Positions 24,727 through 38,035 of a DNA stretch of 64,000 nt are shown piece by piece. The translations under genes and the position numbers were made by a program. The DNA is from Ectocarpus siliculosus (taxonomy: Eukaryota; Sar; Phaeophyceae; Ectocarpales; Ectocarpaceae): NCBI GenBank assembly GCA_000310025.1, contig FN649732.1, forward strand, positions 1,503,417 through 1,567,416. The letters run 5' to 3'. The notes under the pieces were generated by a model that was not told the origin of the DNA, did not search any database, and saw only the letters and a program-made list of their open reading frames with translations. The stretch's first letter is position 1. Each line of letters starts with the position of its first letter.

Positions 24727-26370
24727 AGAACCGGTGCATACGGCCGTCCAGAACACAAGTTGCAGCAGATATATACTTCGAAGTTGGTTGCAGGACGGCG
24801 AAGAGGCGGACCCCGGAAATGACCATGGCTGAATACCAATATTTCTCTTCTGTGCACCGTGAAGTTATAGTAGTGCGCAGTCCTGGGCGCACCAGATCTG
24901 CCTACAAGAACTGTACAACATTAAGATAACGTTGTGGGATTATGTACACGCGTAGCGATCCCTGAAAACTCTGATGATGTCTCACTTGTTTACTCATTAT
25001 TCTCTTGGAACAGCAGTGCTTGCTGTTGCTTTGCTCTCAAAGGTAGACTGAGCTCAGAGGGGGAGGACATGTTCCCTCTAAAAGGGGCCACAAACGTCCT
25101 ATCCCCTGTATTATCTTTCCATCGGGAGTTACATCTATCGTTCTTTCCTCTGGGAATTACTCCGCAATACCGGTGACACTGTCTACAATTCAAATCCCAA
25201 ACAATAGCCCACCCTGAAGGTTCCCATACGCAGATACTTGAAACGTAAGAACTTGACAGCAAATTGTCGAATCCCAAAATGAAAGGATCGATAGCCGCCA
25301 AACATCATTATGGAAAGGAGAGAGAGATGATCCGAGTCAGACTGCTGTGTGCTCAGGCCAAGTGCTGCTAAATGGAAGCATGTGCTTGACGTCGTAACGT
25401 TCTACCGTCCAACTTGTCTCACATCTCGAGAGACGATGTCATTCGCACATGCGAGAAACTCTTTGCAAGAATCGTCTCCAAGTACCATACCACCCGCATC
25501 ATCTTTTCTTGCAATCCATTCATCCCCCTATCAATAACTCCCCCCACCCAGGGTGCCATGGACTAGACCTCAATATGCCCAATGCCCGTCCAAGAAAGAC
25601 AGACGCGTTAAATTCAACCACCTCCCCGGGCCTTACTCAAAATTCGACTTTTTGACTGACGATCTGATCGCGAGCATGTGCGTGTATGCTCGAGGGCTAC
25701 TTCCACTCTGGGAGCATCAAACATAAATAAATGTATGACAACAAACCCAGCCCGGTCTGGGACGTCCACGTCGAATCGAATGTAACATATTTATTTTCGA
25801 TTTGACCACAATAACGAGCAGACGTGTATTTACTGCCTCGGAAACCCCACCAAGCATGGCATGCTCCCACGAAGGAAGCGGTACAACAAGAGCAACGACT
25901 CGAAATTCGCTGGAATGGGGAACTGACCTGGGTCAGCTGCAGGATAAGCGCTGTGGACGTGACAGCACCTGCACGAAACAATACCAATATCATAGGCGAA
26001 AATCACCCTCTCCTCGTTTTCTACGTAAGCATCAATATCAACAACCTGGGCGCGAATAAAAATTTCCTGGCGCCCAAGGTGAACACCACAAGCTAACGCC
26101 AGAAACATGCAATTCATATGGACGCAACTCTACTCCAATATTCGCGGCGAAGACTCAATTTGGCTACCAGCACTCGGTACTCCCGCACGATAATATGCAG
26201 CTGCTGTGAACTCCCGTACAATTCTGCTGTACTACATAGTCACATACGCAAGGGATATTTCAGATGCTCAACGTCCACAACTATCGCCAACTTAAGCGTT
26301 CCGCGATGACACTGACACCTTCATTATATACATGGCACTATGAAACAGACAGTCGACCTTCTCCGATCAT

Positions 26371-26427
26371 CTCTCTCTCCTTCTCTCTCGCTCTCTCGCT
26401 CTCTCTCTCTCTCTCCCCCCTTATTCT
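26371..26427. repeat. CT-rich microsatellite
   Basis: An almost pure CT run with some C and G interruptions ends in a C run. It lies a little beyond the stop codon of gene B, in its probable 3' region. Confidence 0.9.
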
Positions 26428-26565
26428 TTCTTCTTGTACAAACGAACACCGGCGACAGGCAGCTAGCTAGTCGTGGGTTTAGCGCAGACACCACAAACTA
26501 GATAGAGGGCACTTGCACCGCATCCGGCTTTTAATGCGTCAACATCGACGATGATCATTGAACCA

Positions 26566-29500
26566 TTATTTGCCGCGTGACGCGACGAAGTTGACCGTGA
26601 AGAACTCGATTCTGTGCAAGACCTCGCTCACCCAGACGGCAACTCGCACCTAAAAAAGAGAGGGGTCGCCCAGAAGCAGCGGTATGAAGCAGAGGGAGAG
26701 AAGCAGCATCACCACCGACCAGAATACAGCAAACGCAGCGGACGTGGCGACCGTAGAAAAATCACACGCGATACGTTAAATTTCAGTACGCAACACCGAG
26801 CAGGCACAACCAACAGCAGTTTAGCTTGCGAACAAACAACTACTTCCTCTACGTTACCGTTATTCCCATCTACCCATCAAAAAAGAAAAACAGTCAACAA
26901 GCGCCCGTTTGCGCCAGACGCTGCATTTGACCAGGGCCAAAGTGGTACGGCAATCGTGCCCAGCTCGCACACAAATGGTTTGAAATTTTGCACGGCTCAT
27001 CAAAATCGTTCCAGGATTGACGAACATTTCGTGCAAGTTGTGTGGTTTCAAGAGGTTGATGAACCTTACGAATCCGACATACCGCGAACTTTGGAGAGAC
27101 CCCAAAAGAAAACACTAGAAAACTCACCAAAGGTTCCACTAGTCCCACTACTCCAGGTCCCACCACTAGGGGATGAAAGCCAGTAACGCTTGCGGTGTGC
27201 AGAGTGTGTCGGTGGTAATAAAATCCCAGCACCGTCAAGCCAGCTTGGATCATGCCGCTCCATGGCGTGTGCACTGCCGTCATGAGACCAAGTTTCCTAT
27301 GTACCAATGCGGGAGGCCGGGGGGGGGGGGAGTCGAACATTGGTTTTGCGGTGCCGTTGATCATGACGCAGAGACTCGGGAAGGGGAGGGAGGGTCTGTG
27401 GTAACTTCTCATCCACTCCATAGTCTCTTCTTCACCGGTCTGGGTTTTGAAAAGATATTCGTGCAAACAACACACTAATCCAAACCCCAGCCCTGACGTT
27501 TCTAACGCTACAATCGTGGTTCCTTTTCCGTTCTTTCTCCCTCCCTTTCGGTGTTGTACCCGGGCGTCTTGTTCTCCCGGATTTGTTTGCTGCAGGTTCG
27601 CTCGCCTTTGGAGGTTCTTGTACTTGGGGTAGTGACCACGGGCTTCATTTCGTGACGAGAGTTTTCAACACCGACAACGATGCCAAGTTTTTCAGAGTTG
27701 AAAAGGTCGAACACAAGCGTTCCGGGCATAGTCATCCCCAAGCTCGTGTTTTCTCTCTCTAGGTGTATCAACGTACAAATCAACGAGAACGAGAGCGTAC
27801 TCCCAGAAGGTGAAGCACCCAATTTGTTTGTCAATGCGGTACTCTGTAGTTTCGGGCTGTTCAGAACACTCGCGCGAAAAACCGGCCGGTGCTTACGTGA
27901 GTGGTTCTCTCTGTTTGGAGGGATTCCAAGTGGCTTGCTGACTCTGTCGATTGACAACGTGCTAACGCACGCGGCATTTCCCTTGAGACGTCAACATTGA
28001 GCGGAAACGCCCTTCCCCCTCGCCTAGGCAAGTGTGGGGGCTCAAGTCGAACACATGACGAATACGGCCATACAATCAGGGAAGCGTCAAGAAACACTGT
28101 ACCTGCGTATGGGTTCTGCGGTCATGACGAGGTAGTCCGTCACGACGCGGGCACCGAAGTAGACCATGGCAGTCTGCCCCCAGTACAGCATCCGCATGAA
28201 AGACAAGCAGCGGTAGCACGACACAAAGCAGGGGAGGCGTGAAAACGTGAGGAAAGGCACGGGGGCGCGCTCATTGGCTGAGGGTTGTCCAGATGTTGAA
28301 GCCAGCTGTCCATCAAGCACCACCGTCCAGACGGGAGAGGCGGACTAAAAAGGGGCGGTGCGGGTGGAGACCTTAAGAGACAAGACAGAACTGGATAGGC
28401 ATCGTTTCGTGCATATGTAGTGGCCTGTTTTCCGCAACCACCTGAAAGTAGCTCATGGGATCGATGTTCGACAGCATCAAAGCAATAGCGCAAATCAGCA
28501 TGACAGTTTGAGAGACCTACGATAAAAGACTTGGGTGTGAGGAGGTCGGTGGGGATGAGGCCAATTCGTGCGGGGAAACCCATCATAGTCGGAGGCAAGC
28601 GAACACGGACAGCACCCTATACTTCCTGGAAACAGCACGGTGTGCCAACAGCTGAAAACACGTACCCAGCTCCATGAAACGCACAGTTATAGTGTGTCCC
28701 TTTACGTGTCGCTGTCCTTGTGACAGACATTGCCCTTGGCTTTGCTTTGCCAATGAGACAAACATCCCACCAACGCCATGTTGCACGGGCACGCACCAGC
28801 GGCAAATCGTATCACCTCAGGGTCAGTCAGAGAGCACCCGCTGCCAGTGAAGGACAGTCTACATCAGCTATTGGCTAATATGATAGCATTGAAGAGTAAA
28901 AACATTCGAAACACCGATGACGAGGCTGCACGATCGCAAACTTCAGAAAGGCTGGAAAGTAACGAAACAATTCCAGCGCAACACTTGGTATATGAACTTC
29001 TCTGAACGCGAAAAGTACGAAGTGAACTGACGCATGATCACCTTGAGGGCAAGAGGCGGATGGGCACGGATAACGGCGAACACCAGGGCGTAGCAGAAGA
29101 TGTTCATTGCCAGGTTGTGTGGTCCGTCCATTGCGTTGGGGTTCCCCATGTACTGCGGTAGAAAGTGCCCGTCGAACGTCGAAAAAAGACAAGGATCATG
29201 AGAGCCACTAATGACAACAACAGCAGCTCCCGGAACGAGAAACCGAAGCAGCCGTAGTGGAATAAACAGGCAGTATCGATCTGCAGCTTGCATGTTGCGA
29301 GAGTGAAGAGCCCTTACTGAATTGCGAATGATGGGATGACCCCCTACACCAGCATGAAATCGTCATTATGCTATTCACACGAAAATATGCCGACCAAGAA
29401 CACGCTGCGACACATAGAACCCAGCGAGCATGGACAGTAGGGGCAGTAAGAAGGGCAGATTGGATGTTGAGAACGCATCGCCTAGGATATCACACCCGAT

Positions 29501-32500
29501 CTACATTGGAAAGACAAGCCAGTGTTCCGAGGAAGAGGGGTACCGGCATTTCCTCGCAAGCGAAAGAGACGAAACCGATTCGACACTTGTTACATCGTCC
29601 TTCGTTGGTACACGCATAAATCAGTGTAACACAACGCATGTAGCACCAAGGCTACGGCTCCACCACGACATACGACATGAACGACTGTATTCTTGGTATA
29701 GCTTGTGTAACAATATTGGGCACGGACCCATCTCCGCGCGAACCGCACGGTGCCTGCGCTGGCGGCAACGAGTTAAAAAATACGCACCCACATGCTTCAA
29801 TGGTCAGTAGGATAACCTCCAAAATGAAACACAGACAGGTTGTGTCATTGAGACGAGCAGTTCGAGAGGTTCTGAAAATGGGAACGCAAACACAATAATG
29901 TTCCCGAAACTGAAGTTGTGGTTCTTCGGTGTCGGCGCCAGGCAGCGGCGACGGGCTTATCGGTTAGGATGTTCATGGCCACTGCCGTATTGAGTTCACT
30001 GGTTGGAAGGGGCTAATCGTTCCCAGGGTGACCACCAGGAAACTGGTTGTTTCCTTTTTGCCCCAGTTTGGCACGACGATGGCCCGGCACCGCAGCACTT
30101 AACAAAAGCAGACAAGAAAAAAACGCAGGTTTCTTACATCGCCAAGGGCACTCGCACACAACCACTACAACGAAAGCTGTTCACACCGCAGCAATAACTC
30201 CGCGTTTGGCTTTAACCTTCCACAAAGTCGAGGTATTTCTTCTGGGAAAAACGACCGCGCAGCAAGTGGAGCATAAGAAAGGGCTGCAATTCGTTACCGT
30301 GATTGCACGTTCGTGTGCACTTCTAACCGGAATCTCCGCTTCATCGTAGTAGGTGGTGAGATCCAGGCGGTACCCGATGGGGTCAAGCATGGGCCCGAAT
30401 AGATCCAGCAAATGTGTCTACGATTGCGAACGCAGCAGCCGTCGATCGAACGGCGGTGGGGAAGCGAGAGAAAGGGAAGTTGGCGGACAAAGAGGAGTGA
30501 CGGAGACAAGGGAACGGAGGGGGAGCTAGAGAAGACCAGACAGGGAACGAGGATGGAGAGACAGAGAGAGAGAGGAAACACTGCGAGCGCGTAAATCACA
30601 CTCCATGAAACAACAACCACACACATCCACGCGTCACAATAAACAGCCCAAGAAAGAAGAAGGAACATACTGAACCCGGTGCAGCGTTCACCTTGAGTAG
30701 CGTGCCGACGTGTAGACCGAGAGCGATCTGCCCTGCCGTCTGGTAGGTCGAAGCCGTGAAGCTCGTGATGAGCCCGCTGTAAAGGCCGCGCAAGCTAGAC
30801 CTTGCGTTGTCAGGGTCGACCGAGCTCTGTCCGCGTACAACAATGGATGCCAGATGTCATTTATTCGTTGCGGCGTTAAGTCTACCCAGTCGCGGTCACC
30901 ACGTCAAACAGAGGTCCTGCGTATGGACATGCTATCGATTGACGGTCTGAGCCGCAACGCTATCAGCAGCAATACCTACGACCAACCACGAGGGCTAGAA
31001 CAACAACGACGAAGACAACAACAGCTTGTCGAACTCGCCTTGACAGAAATCATGGAGCTGTTGATGGAGTTAATAGCCGCTTGCTCCTGTTTTATGGTAG
31101 TCAGCTCCTTGCTGTGGGAGAAAACGGGACCGCACAACGCCGAAGTCGGGAAAACACCAACGCGCAAGCAGGACGGAGAGCGTGTGCGGGGTACACTCGT
31201 TTGTCACATGCGAAAGCCTTAGCAACAGAAAAAATAAAATAAACCCGGAACCAACGGTAGAGTTGCGACGTTTCACTCCTCCACGATTTCCTTCGTCCTC
31301 TTGCACATGTGTACCTTCCTCGGCCTACTGTTGCTCTGCATTTCCACCAGAACAAGACTCACTGGTATTTCTTCATGAACTTGCGGGTGTCTTCCTTGGT
31401 GAGCTTCCGGCCGTGCGCGAGCAGCCGGTGCTTCTCGTCGATCATCCTCTGCCTCGCGGCCTGGATGCATTGTCCCCGAAAAGAAACAAGGGGTAATCAT
31501 GCCTCTTTGCTCATCTCAAATTTTCTCAGGGCCGGTCTTGTCTTGAATCAACCGTGGCAGGCAAGGCCTCTCGGGTTTCCTTAGTTATCAGCTTTTCCGA
31601 GGCATACTACTTGTAGCGGCATTTTGCCGTGTTCGAGAAGAATACATAAAACAAGAACTCGATTTGTTCATATTTTTCCATTTTGTGGTCACCCTGAATA
31701 TCGAAATAAGAAAGGAATCAATCGTTGATTTTACGATCTGCACCCAAAAAAACAAGGGCCGGGGGTTTTCTATTTGAAGTAATAGATGAGGTAAACGACG
31801 ACAGAAAACGGTATGCCGGGAATTTGGGGTGACACAAAACAATGATACAGAAGGGAAGGACTCGGGAATCGACCCCGAGCCTCTACGCTGCTTGACTAAG
31901 ACCACCGAGCACCGTTTTCTGGCGGCCAGACGGAGACCACCACGACCAGGCTTCTCTGATCGGTTTGCACCGTTTTTCTTTTCGTACTAAATACCGCACG
32001 ACATAACTCTCGAAAAAAGACCATTCGGCTTGATGCGGCTGCTGTCGGAAGTGCCAACGCGCTCACCATGTGCGGAATATACACCAATCTTGGACTCGGA
32101 CCCAATCGACCATTTCAGCAGATCCAACAAACCATGGCGAAGATCCGAATGCCAACAACATGAATACTTTAGGCTAGAATAGACTGCTGTTAGTTCGAGG
32201 GCAATACATTCCACAGTAGCAGAGAACACCACCAGAGTGGGATAGACATTTCGTTCTCCGAGGTGTGCATGCCTGAAATTCTTCAACCCACTACAATATC
32301 ATAACATTACAGAAAACACCCGAACGTATGTAAGAACTTGTTATTTGGCAGAGGCTCGGTTCTTATTTCGTACGGTGTCTTATTACCCCAACAGCGTTTA
32401 TATGGGTGTTAGTGAAAGCTTCTTGACTGAACACCTGGTCTTGCGGCCGAATTCAATTTTGACTTTTTGTTGAGCTTGGGTTTCTGAACTGCAGGCGCTA

Positions 32501-35500
32501 CTGCATTCGATGTGGTGTATTCAGTATAGACCAATGTACTTGAGTAGGCTGCAACACACGACGTACACGTACTGATAGGGCCTACATATAGCATGGTGGT
32601 TGTGTGTATCATTTCTCCGACACTACGTATGTAGCACTCGATCGAGTAAAACACTGTGCCTTATATGGTACCAGGAGAGTGTTTATATTGAACTGTGGAA
32701 GCTAAAGACGATACAAGCCGAAAACTGACTCCATCTTTGGCGAAGGTCCGCGGAGACAACAATACGCTACAGCAGCACACGTGAGCCACACACACACCAG
32801 TGCCTCCATGATCGCTGCAATGCCGATTTACATTAACTCATTATAGTTCATTTACCATGGGGGTGTAGCTCAAATGGTAGAGCGGTTCATTAGCATTGAA
32901 CAGGTAGGGAGATCGATGCTCTCCACCTCCACATTTTTTTTCCCAATTTCTTTTCTCCACATTTTTTTCTCGCTGATTTTTTTTTGTTGGTGTCTTCCCC
33001 TCCGTTAGTATCTTTCGTTGCTGGAATACGATGCAGTTTAGCTTGCTTTCAAGTTGCAATACAATATATTTATGGGTAGGCTTTGGGTTTCCGCCCCCGC
33101 TTGCTCCCCGCGCCCCCCCCCCTGTCCTCTCTCTCTTTCATTATATTTGTGCGCATTCATACCCCCCTATTTTTCTTTCCTTCTTGGGGCGCAATTTAGT
33201 TTTTAGAAAAAAGTTACGGCCCAAGTTAGGCTTTGGCGATTTCGCGAGAAGAAACTACCTGACGTCCGAAGAAATACATGTCATGTCCACGTCAAAACCG
33301 TTGATTTACTCTCAAGATGGTTTTTCCTCGCCATCGTACGACACAAGACCTTAATTTTCCCCGATATTTCCTGTCATGGAAAGCTGTCAGGTATCATTTC
33401 ATTGGCGTGTAGGATTTTTATTTTCATTCCTTCGATGCCCAATTAATTCCTTTCGTTTCCCGGTCTAAACGAACCCCGAAGAAACGTGGAAAAGTCTTTG
33501 AGTTGGGCTTTTCTCATGCTCCTGTGTGTTTACACTGACACCATACCCCAACAGATTGCTGAGGGCGCCCGATGAACGAAATTTCGAGCTACACCCCTCC
33601 CGTGTGACCCTGGATGGTTGTAGCTGTACGAAAAAATACACAGAAAAGTGTAGTACTCTACGTACACTGAAGAGTGTAGTACACGTCTCCCCACAATAAA
33701 TGGGGGGACTGTCGCCATAATAAATAGGGCGAAAACACACAAAAAAAACACACCCTTAAACAACCGACTTGTCTTCCACAAAATTGACTGTTGTTTTCGC
33801 TGTCGTCGTGGTTGGTGCTGTTGTTCAAACTACATTGTTCTGTACAATCATGCCACAGCAAACGCTACTCTATTTTCAAGACGACCTCAGCAAACCCGTT
33901 CTTTTAAGGCAACAAGTCCCCCAAAGGTGCCAATATAAAAGGTTGTGCTGGTTGATGTGCAGGGTCTGTAAACTTGTCGGCTTGGGCCGCTTTCTGCTGC
34001 CCGGTCCCCTTAAACTGTACCTTACTGAACAGAGCACATTCTACAATAAAGTTCGTCGACATCGACCAGGTTTTTCTCTACTGCATGTTCCTTGCAGCTT
34101 CTTCTGATTTGTTGTTCCCCAGGGAGGCTGGGCAATCCTGTACTACACTTGCACCAACAATGTTGACGACGCACCTTTAGCTTCTCCGCCTGAGCCGCTT
34201 TGTGCTCTCGGTCCCTCTTGGCCGATTCGGCTGCGGCTGCGGCTTCTCGGATGGACTGTCTAGCCTTTCGGTACTTGGCTGCAAGCTTCCCCGACGAGAC
34301 CTGCACCTTTGTGGCGTTGATGCGACGGAACGGAAACATTCACGAGCAACACCGCACATAATAGCAGAGCGAGGGGGGGGAGCATTTGTTCCATCGCACC
34401 TACGCCTAGCAAAAAGGAGGCACCATTGAAGGACGCACTCAACAAGGTGCAGGCGGCTTGACTGCTAGGGCAGAGTCGATCAAGTCGAAGGAAATCATTC
34501 ATAACGCGAAAGAAAAAAAACACACGCATTGCCGTAACCCATGTTGCTTACAAGCTTCATGTTGTTCCCCGCCCACAAAAACAAGGAAAGGAACGCCCGG
34601 GGCGGGGAGGACAGAGGCTACAGACCATAAGCTGTCCGTTCTCTCCCATCTCCTCAACTCCGAGGTAGAACTCAGTGCAAAATACCTGCTTGAAGCCCGA
34701 GATGCGGAATACGATAACGTGGAACGCGAAGGTGCGGAAGGCCATTCCGTAGAACAGGAGGGACAGCCCGAATCCGAGCCGCGTCAGGTGGAGGGCCGGC
34801 TTTCCGACCATTTGCAGCCGTCTTCCCAAGCTGCCCAAAATATCCTCAACCTTACAGCATGAAGCGCGTTCGCATTGGGTTAAGAGGATGAGTTGGGGTG
34901 AGCATGACCAAAAAAATTCCATGTTGAACACCTGACCGCATCTGTAAGGATAACCATACAATTTGCAATGTCACGCCCGGTCTGCATCGTTCTTGGCGGA
35001 GCTGCTTCGGGATGCATACTTCCACCCAAAGAAAATCATTGCTGGAGAGCGGATATGGGAAACTCTCCGTTCCGACACCCAGCTCCTCTTTTCTCCTCAC
35101 GTTGTCCAAGAAAATTCTGTTTTTCTGCATCCCTCCGCTGAGGCTTTCCACAGCGGCAGCAGCACCAGCGGCAGCAACCTCCGAAGCGGCACCGGCAGCA
35201 GCACCAACGGCAGCACCATCCTCACCCTCGGTTGCCCCGCCCCCCCCCCTGAAGCATGCCGCGGCAGCGAACGCTGTTCCCAGCGGCCTTCTCAAAACCA
35301 CGTGAAGATGGAAGGGGGGGGGGCGCAATAGTTGGCCGTGAATGAAACCGACGAAATAGGTCTGGAGGCTGACATACGCCCGAGGGAGTGTTCTGGGTTG
35401 TTCTTGTACATACTTCACGATTCACAGTTCCGATGGAAGTTATCCGTTCCGCGTTTCACTTCCGTTCCGCATTTCATTTCCGTCAACCAATAACTGTTTT

Positions 35501-38035
35501 TGTTTCTCGTGCTTGTCCTAGCGGCGGGTGGGTTTACCAAACCAGACACCCCTCCGGGCCACGTTTCCTCGAAAAAATATAAATAAAATATCAAGGGCCC
35601 GTGTGGCGGAAAGGTTGGTTTGAACACAGAAAACACGTACTCGGGTAGATTGGGGGCATCTCAATCTCGGCGCACGGCACTTGTGCATGTACGTCTTTCT
35701 TGGGAATAGTGATGGGCCACCCATGCGCCAGATCCTCATAAAACACAAGAAATGCGAAGCAGCTACATTTGTTTAGACTGCTGTATGCATTCATGAACAT
35801 ACAGGCAAGGGGGGGTAATGTAGTAGATCCCTCCTCTCTGCCCCCGTCACGATCATGGGCGCGTGATTTCTCTACGACGCCCTCTCCACTGTGGAGCATC
35901 TGATGTCCAAGTGATCGGAGTGGTGAATAGGCCACGGACCTGCGCCACATAAGTGCTATGCTTCTTTTGGGGTGTGAATTGGTGTGTGTATGGTTTTCAG
36001 CCAACGTGATACTCTCGACTGGACGCGCCAATGCCAATCGCGATGCTTGCAATCCTAAGGGTTATCGTGAATTTCGAGAAGATGTACCCCTTCGCCCCTC
36101 CCCCCCCTGGTCTTTATGTCCCAATCTACCAACCTCCCGGCATCCGCGTTGCGCATCCCCACACCACCGTGCTCGCTACCGGATACGTGGTCGCCGAGGT
36201 CATCGCCGTTGCCGCCTGCCTTTAGAGCACCAACAGCGCGAGCGTCGCTCTGGCAACTACTGTTCCCAATGCCGCAGCGGCGGGTGCTGCCGCTGCCGCC
36301 TCCGCTGCTGCCGACATTGACATGCCGAAACAAGCGAACAGGTGTCGTTCCTGAAGAGGGAGGAAACACGAAAGCAGAAGAAGCTGCCGTCGAAGCGGGC
36401 GCAGCCGCGTGTTGCTGCAAAGAAAAATCAGAGCCAAGGATTAATTGCGCACAAAAAACGTAGGGCGGGAAAACGGGGAGAGTGAGCGGCCGGTGGAGAA
36501 CGCAAGATTGACGAAACAATTGCTTCTCACTCGCGTACGACATCGATCTTACGGCTTTGCCATGAGCGCTTGGTCTTTTCGAAAGTGGGAATTAGACAAA
36601 TACCGTAAATTTATCAGTTGCGCCGTAGGTTGGCGGAAAACATTACAAGGTTATCAGGCATACACGATAAAATCAGCATGCTGAGTCGACGTGGGGGAAA
36701 CAACGCAGGAGGAGCGGTAGCAGGCAAGGGAAGGGTGTGTCGCCAAAATTTAGGCGCTGCTACCAACTGGAAACTTGTGCTGGTGGGACCTCTGCTTCGT
36801 TTGTCATAATTCCATTTGCTGCTTGGAAGTCTAGCACAAGACTGCGGCTTGCCGGGAAACCAGAACGGAGACTCACGCGCGATATACCGTACAGCTGGAT
36901 TCTGCTGCATCCGAGTGTGCGACACGGTTGGACGTTGCACGGAAAACACTCTGCCCCACTTCTGGTCTCCGATTGTCTCGGTGTCAAATTGTAACACCCA
37001 TGCCAACACCCGACGTTTATCGAAAAAGCAGGCGCACGCGTGATATCCCGTCGCTGCAATTCAAAGGCACATGGGCATGTCAACTTACGAGGCATCGATC
37101 GGCAAGATGGCACCCATCGGATAGATCGCACCGGGGTGTGGAAGAACAAGCAAGAACGGCATGATGCATTTCGATCCCCATACCGATATCGGTGAGATCG
37201 CATTCTCATGAGTGCTCGGCAGGTGTCCCCGAGCCACTTTTCGAGCTGCTGCAAAAAGGTTTCCCTCCACTCACTGTAAAGACTCCAGCACGTCCCTTTC
37301 GACTGGGCTTATATTTCGCACGGGAAGACTTTTGTGAGATGTTGTACTTTCTAAAAACCTGGGTACCTTCGACATGTGGGGAGGATACCAGCGACAGAGG
37401 GATTCTCGCAATGAGTGTTTCGCCGCCTTTTCCGGGTCGTCGACATACATGGTCATTGTACGGTATGTGGCCGGCGCATCGACCGGCGCTATTCAATGTA
37501 CAGAATGACTTGGTGATTCACTCTTCGCCCAGCAATTCCACCGGCGCCCATACAGGGCCACCGGCGCTATTCAAACGGCGCTATTGACGCCCCTCCAGTA
37601 CTCTATCTAGACCGTGCGCTGGAACAAACAAGCCGCTGTGCTGGCATCCAGTATCGCCGCTGTCGGGGTCGTCACATTGAGGTTCCTTTTGCATTGAGGT
37701 TCCTTTTGCAGCACTGCCGTAGCGCCGGTAAGGCCACCGTGCTCATATATGCATCGCACCTATCAGAGAGATCGCATGCTTCGTGCAACTCATCTTTGCC
37801 AGACAGCGAGAGTCGTCGCAACGGATGTTGTATTGTTGGTATTGTACCGATCAACAGGTTAATTCCGCCGCTCCTTGGAGGAGAAGTGCAGCAGCAGTAC
37901 CACAAAGATCAATCAGATGCGTTATCAGCGGCAGAAATCAAGCTACGGTGAGCTGCCACACACCTTTTGAGCCAAACCACCGAGGGACGTCAGTATTAGC
38001 GTCGCGAACAGCATCCAAATCCCTCCGAACAGCAT
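26566..38035 (-). CDS. gene B: tandem paralogue of gene A, 12 exons
   Basis: Exons in order of translation: 38035-37964, 36414-36134, 35290-35101, 34850-34686, 34306-34175, 31460-31363, 30824-30692, 30417-30328, 29152-29042, 28173-28103, 27296-27128, 26649-26566; they sum to 531 codons plus stop. Exons 4, 7, 8, 9, 10 and 11 have exactly the lengths of their gene A partners and close sequence: RLGFGLSLLFYGMAFRTFAF is identical, and DLFGPMLDPIGYRLDL, GARVVTDYLVMTAEP and HTPWSGMIQAGLTVLG are near-identical. Exon 1 codes a membrane helix (MLFGGIWMLFATLILTSLGG), exon 5 a Lys/Ala/Glu helix likely to form a coiled coil. The C terminus is about 27 residues shorter than in A. The family is not one I recognise; five or more membrane segments are probable. 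The frame is open upstream of the chosen ATG with an acceptor at 38188, so the protein may be longer (see 38036-38967). Confidence 0.82.
31861..31911 (-). repeat. tRNA-derived (SINE-like) fragment
   Basis: On the minus strand TGGTCTTAGTCAAGCAG resembles a Pol III A box, and about 25 bases later CTCGGGGTCGATTCCCGAG forms a perfect six-pair stem with a B-box loop. The flanks do not pair as an acceptor stem, so this is not a functional tRNA. A short interspersed element head or a decayed tRNA are the options. It lies in the large intron of gene B that also holds the tRNA-Ala gene. Confidence 0.45.
32859..32931 (+). tRNA. tRNA-Ala(AGC)
   Basis: A 73-nt cloverleaf folds cleanly. Acceptor arm GGGGGTG pairs with CACCTCC (one G-U), with A as discriminator at 32931. 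A box is TAGCTCAAATGG. The anticodon stem GTTCA/TGAAC encloses loop TTAGCAT with anticodon AGC at 32892-32894. T stem GGGAG/CTCTC has one G-U and a slightly odd loop ATCGATG. There is no intron and no encoded CCA, as usual for nuclear tRNA genes. A run of eight T starting two bases downstream is a Pol III terminator. The gene lies inside the 2.7-kb intron of gene B (31461-34174) on the opposite strand. Confidence 0.93.
32933..32942 (+). terminator. Pol III T-run terminator of tRNA-Ala
   Basis: Eight T follow the tRNA end after ACA, the standard RNA polymerase III stop signal. Further T runs at about 32963 and 32977 could act as back-up. Confidence 0.8.
37676..37709. repeat. tandem repeat, 2 x 17 bp
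   Basis: Two perfect copies of ATTGAGGTTCCTTTTGC lie in the first intron of gene B. Confidence 0.9.

Larger units (their letters stand above)
22505..26565. other. intergenic between tandem genes A and B
   Basis: Four kilobases without a convincing exon on either strand. The region should hold the promoter and 5' untranslated region of gene A and the 3' end of gene B. Seen in it: triplet runs near 23100 and 23268, an inverted-repeat element at 23592-23808, a 51-bp tandem duplication at 24624, and a CT-rich run at 26371-26427. Open frames up to 188 codons on plus (24266-24832) show no known motif and cross the tandem repeat. Confidence 0.6.

Noticed and set aside
27000-27110. Possible extra exon of gene B (frame containing SRYVGFVRFINLLKPHN)
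   Set aside because: Same reason: no fitting acceptor, and 27128 joins 26649 in phase without it.
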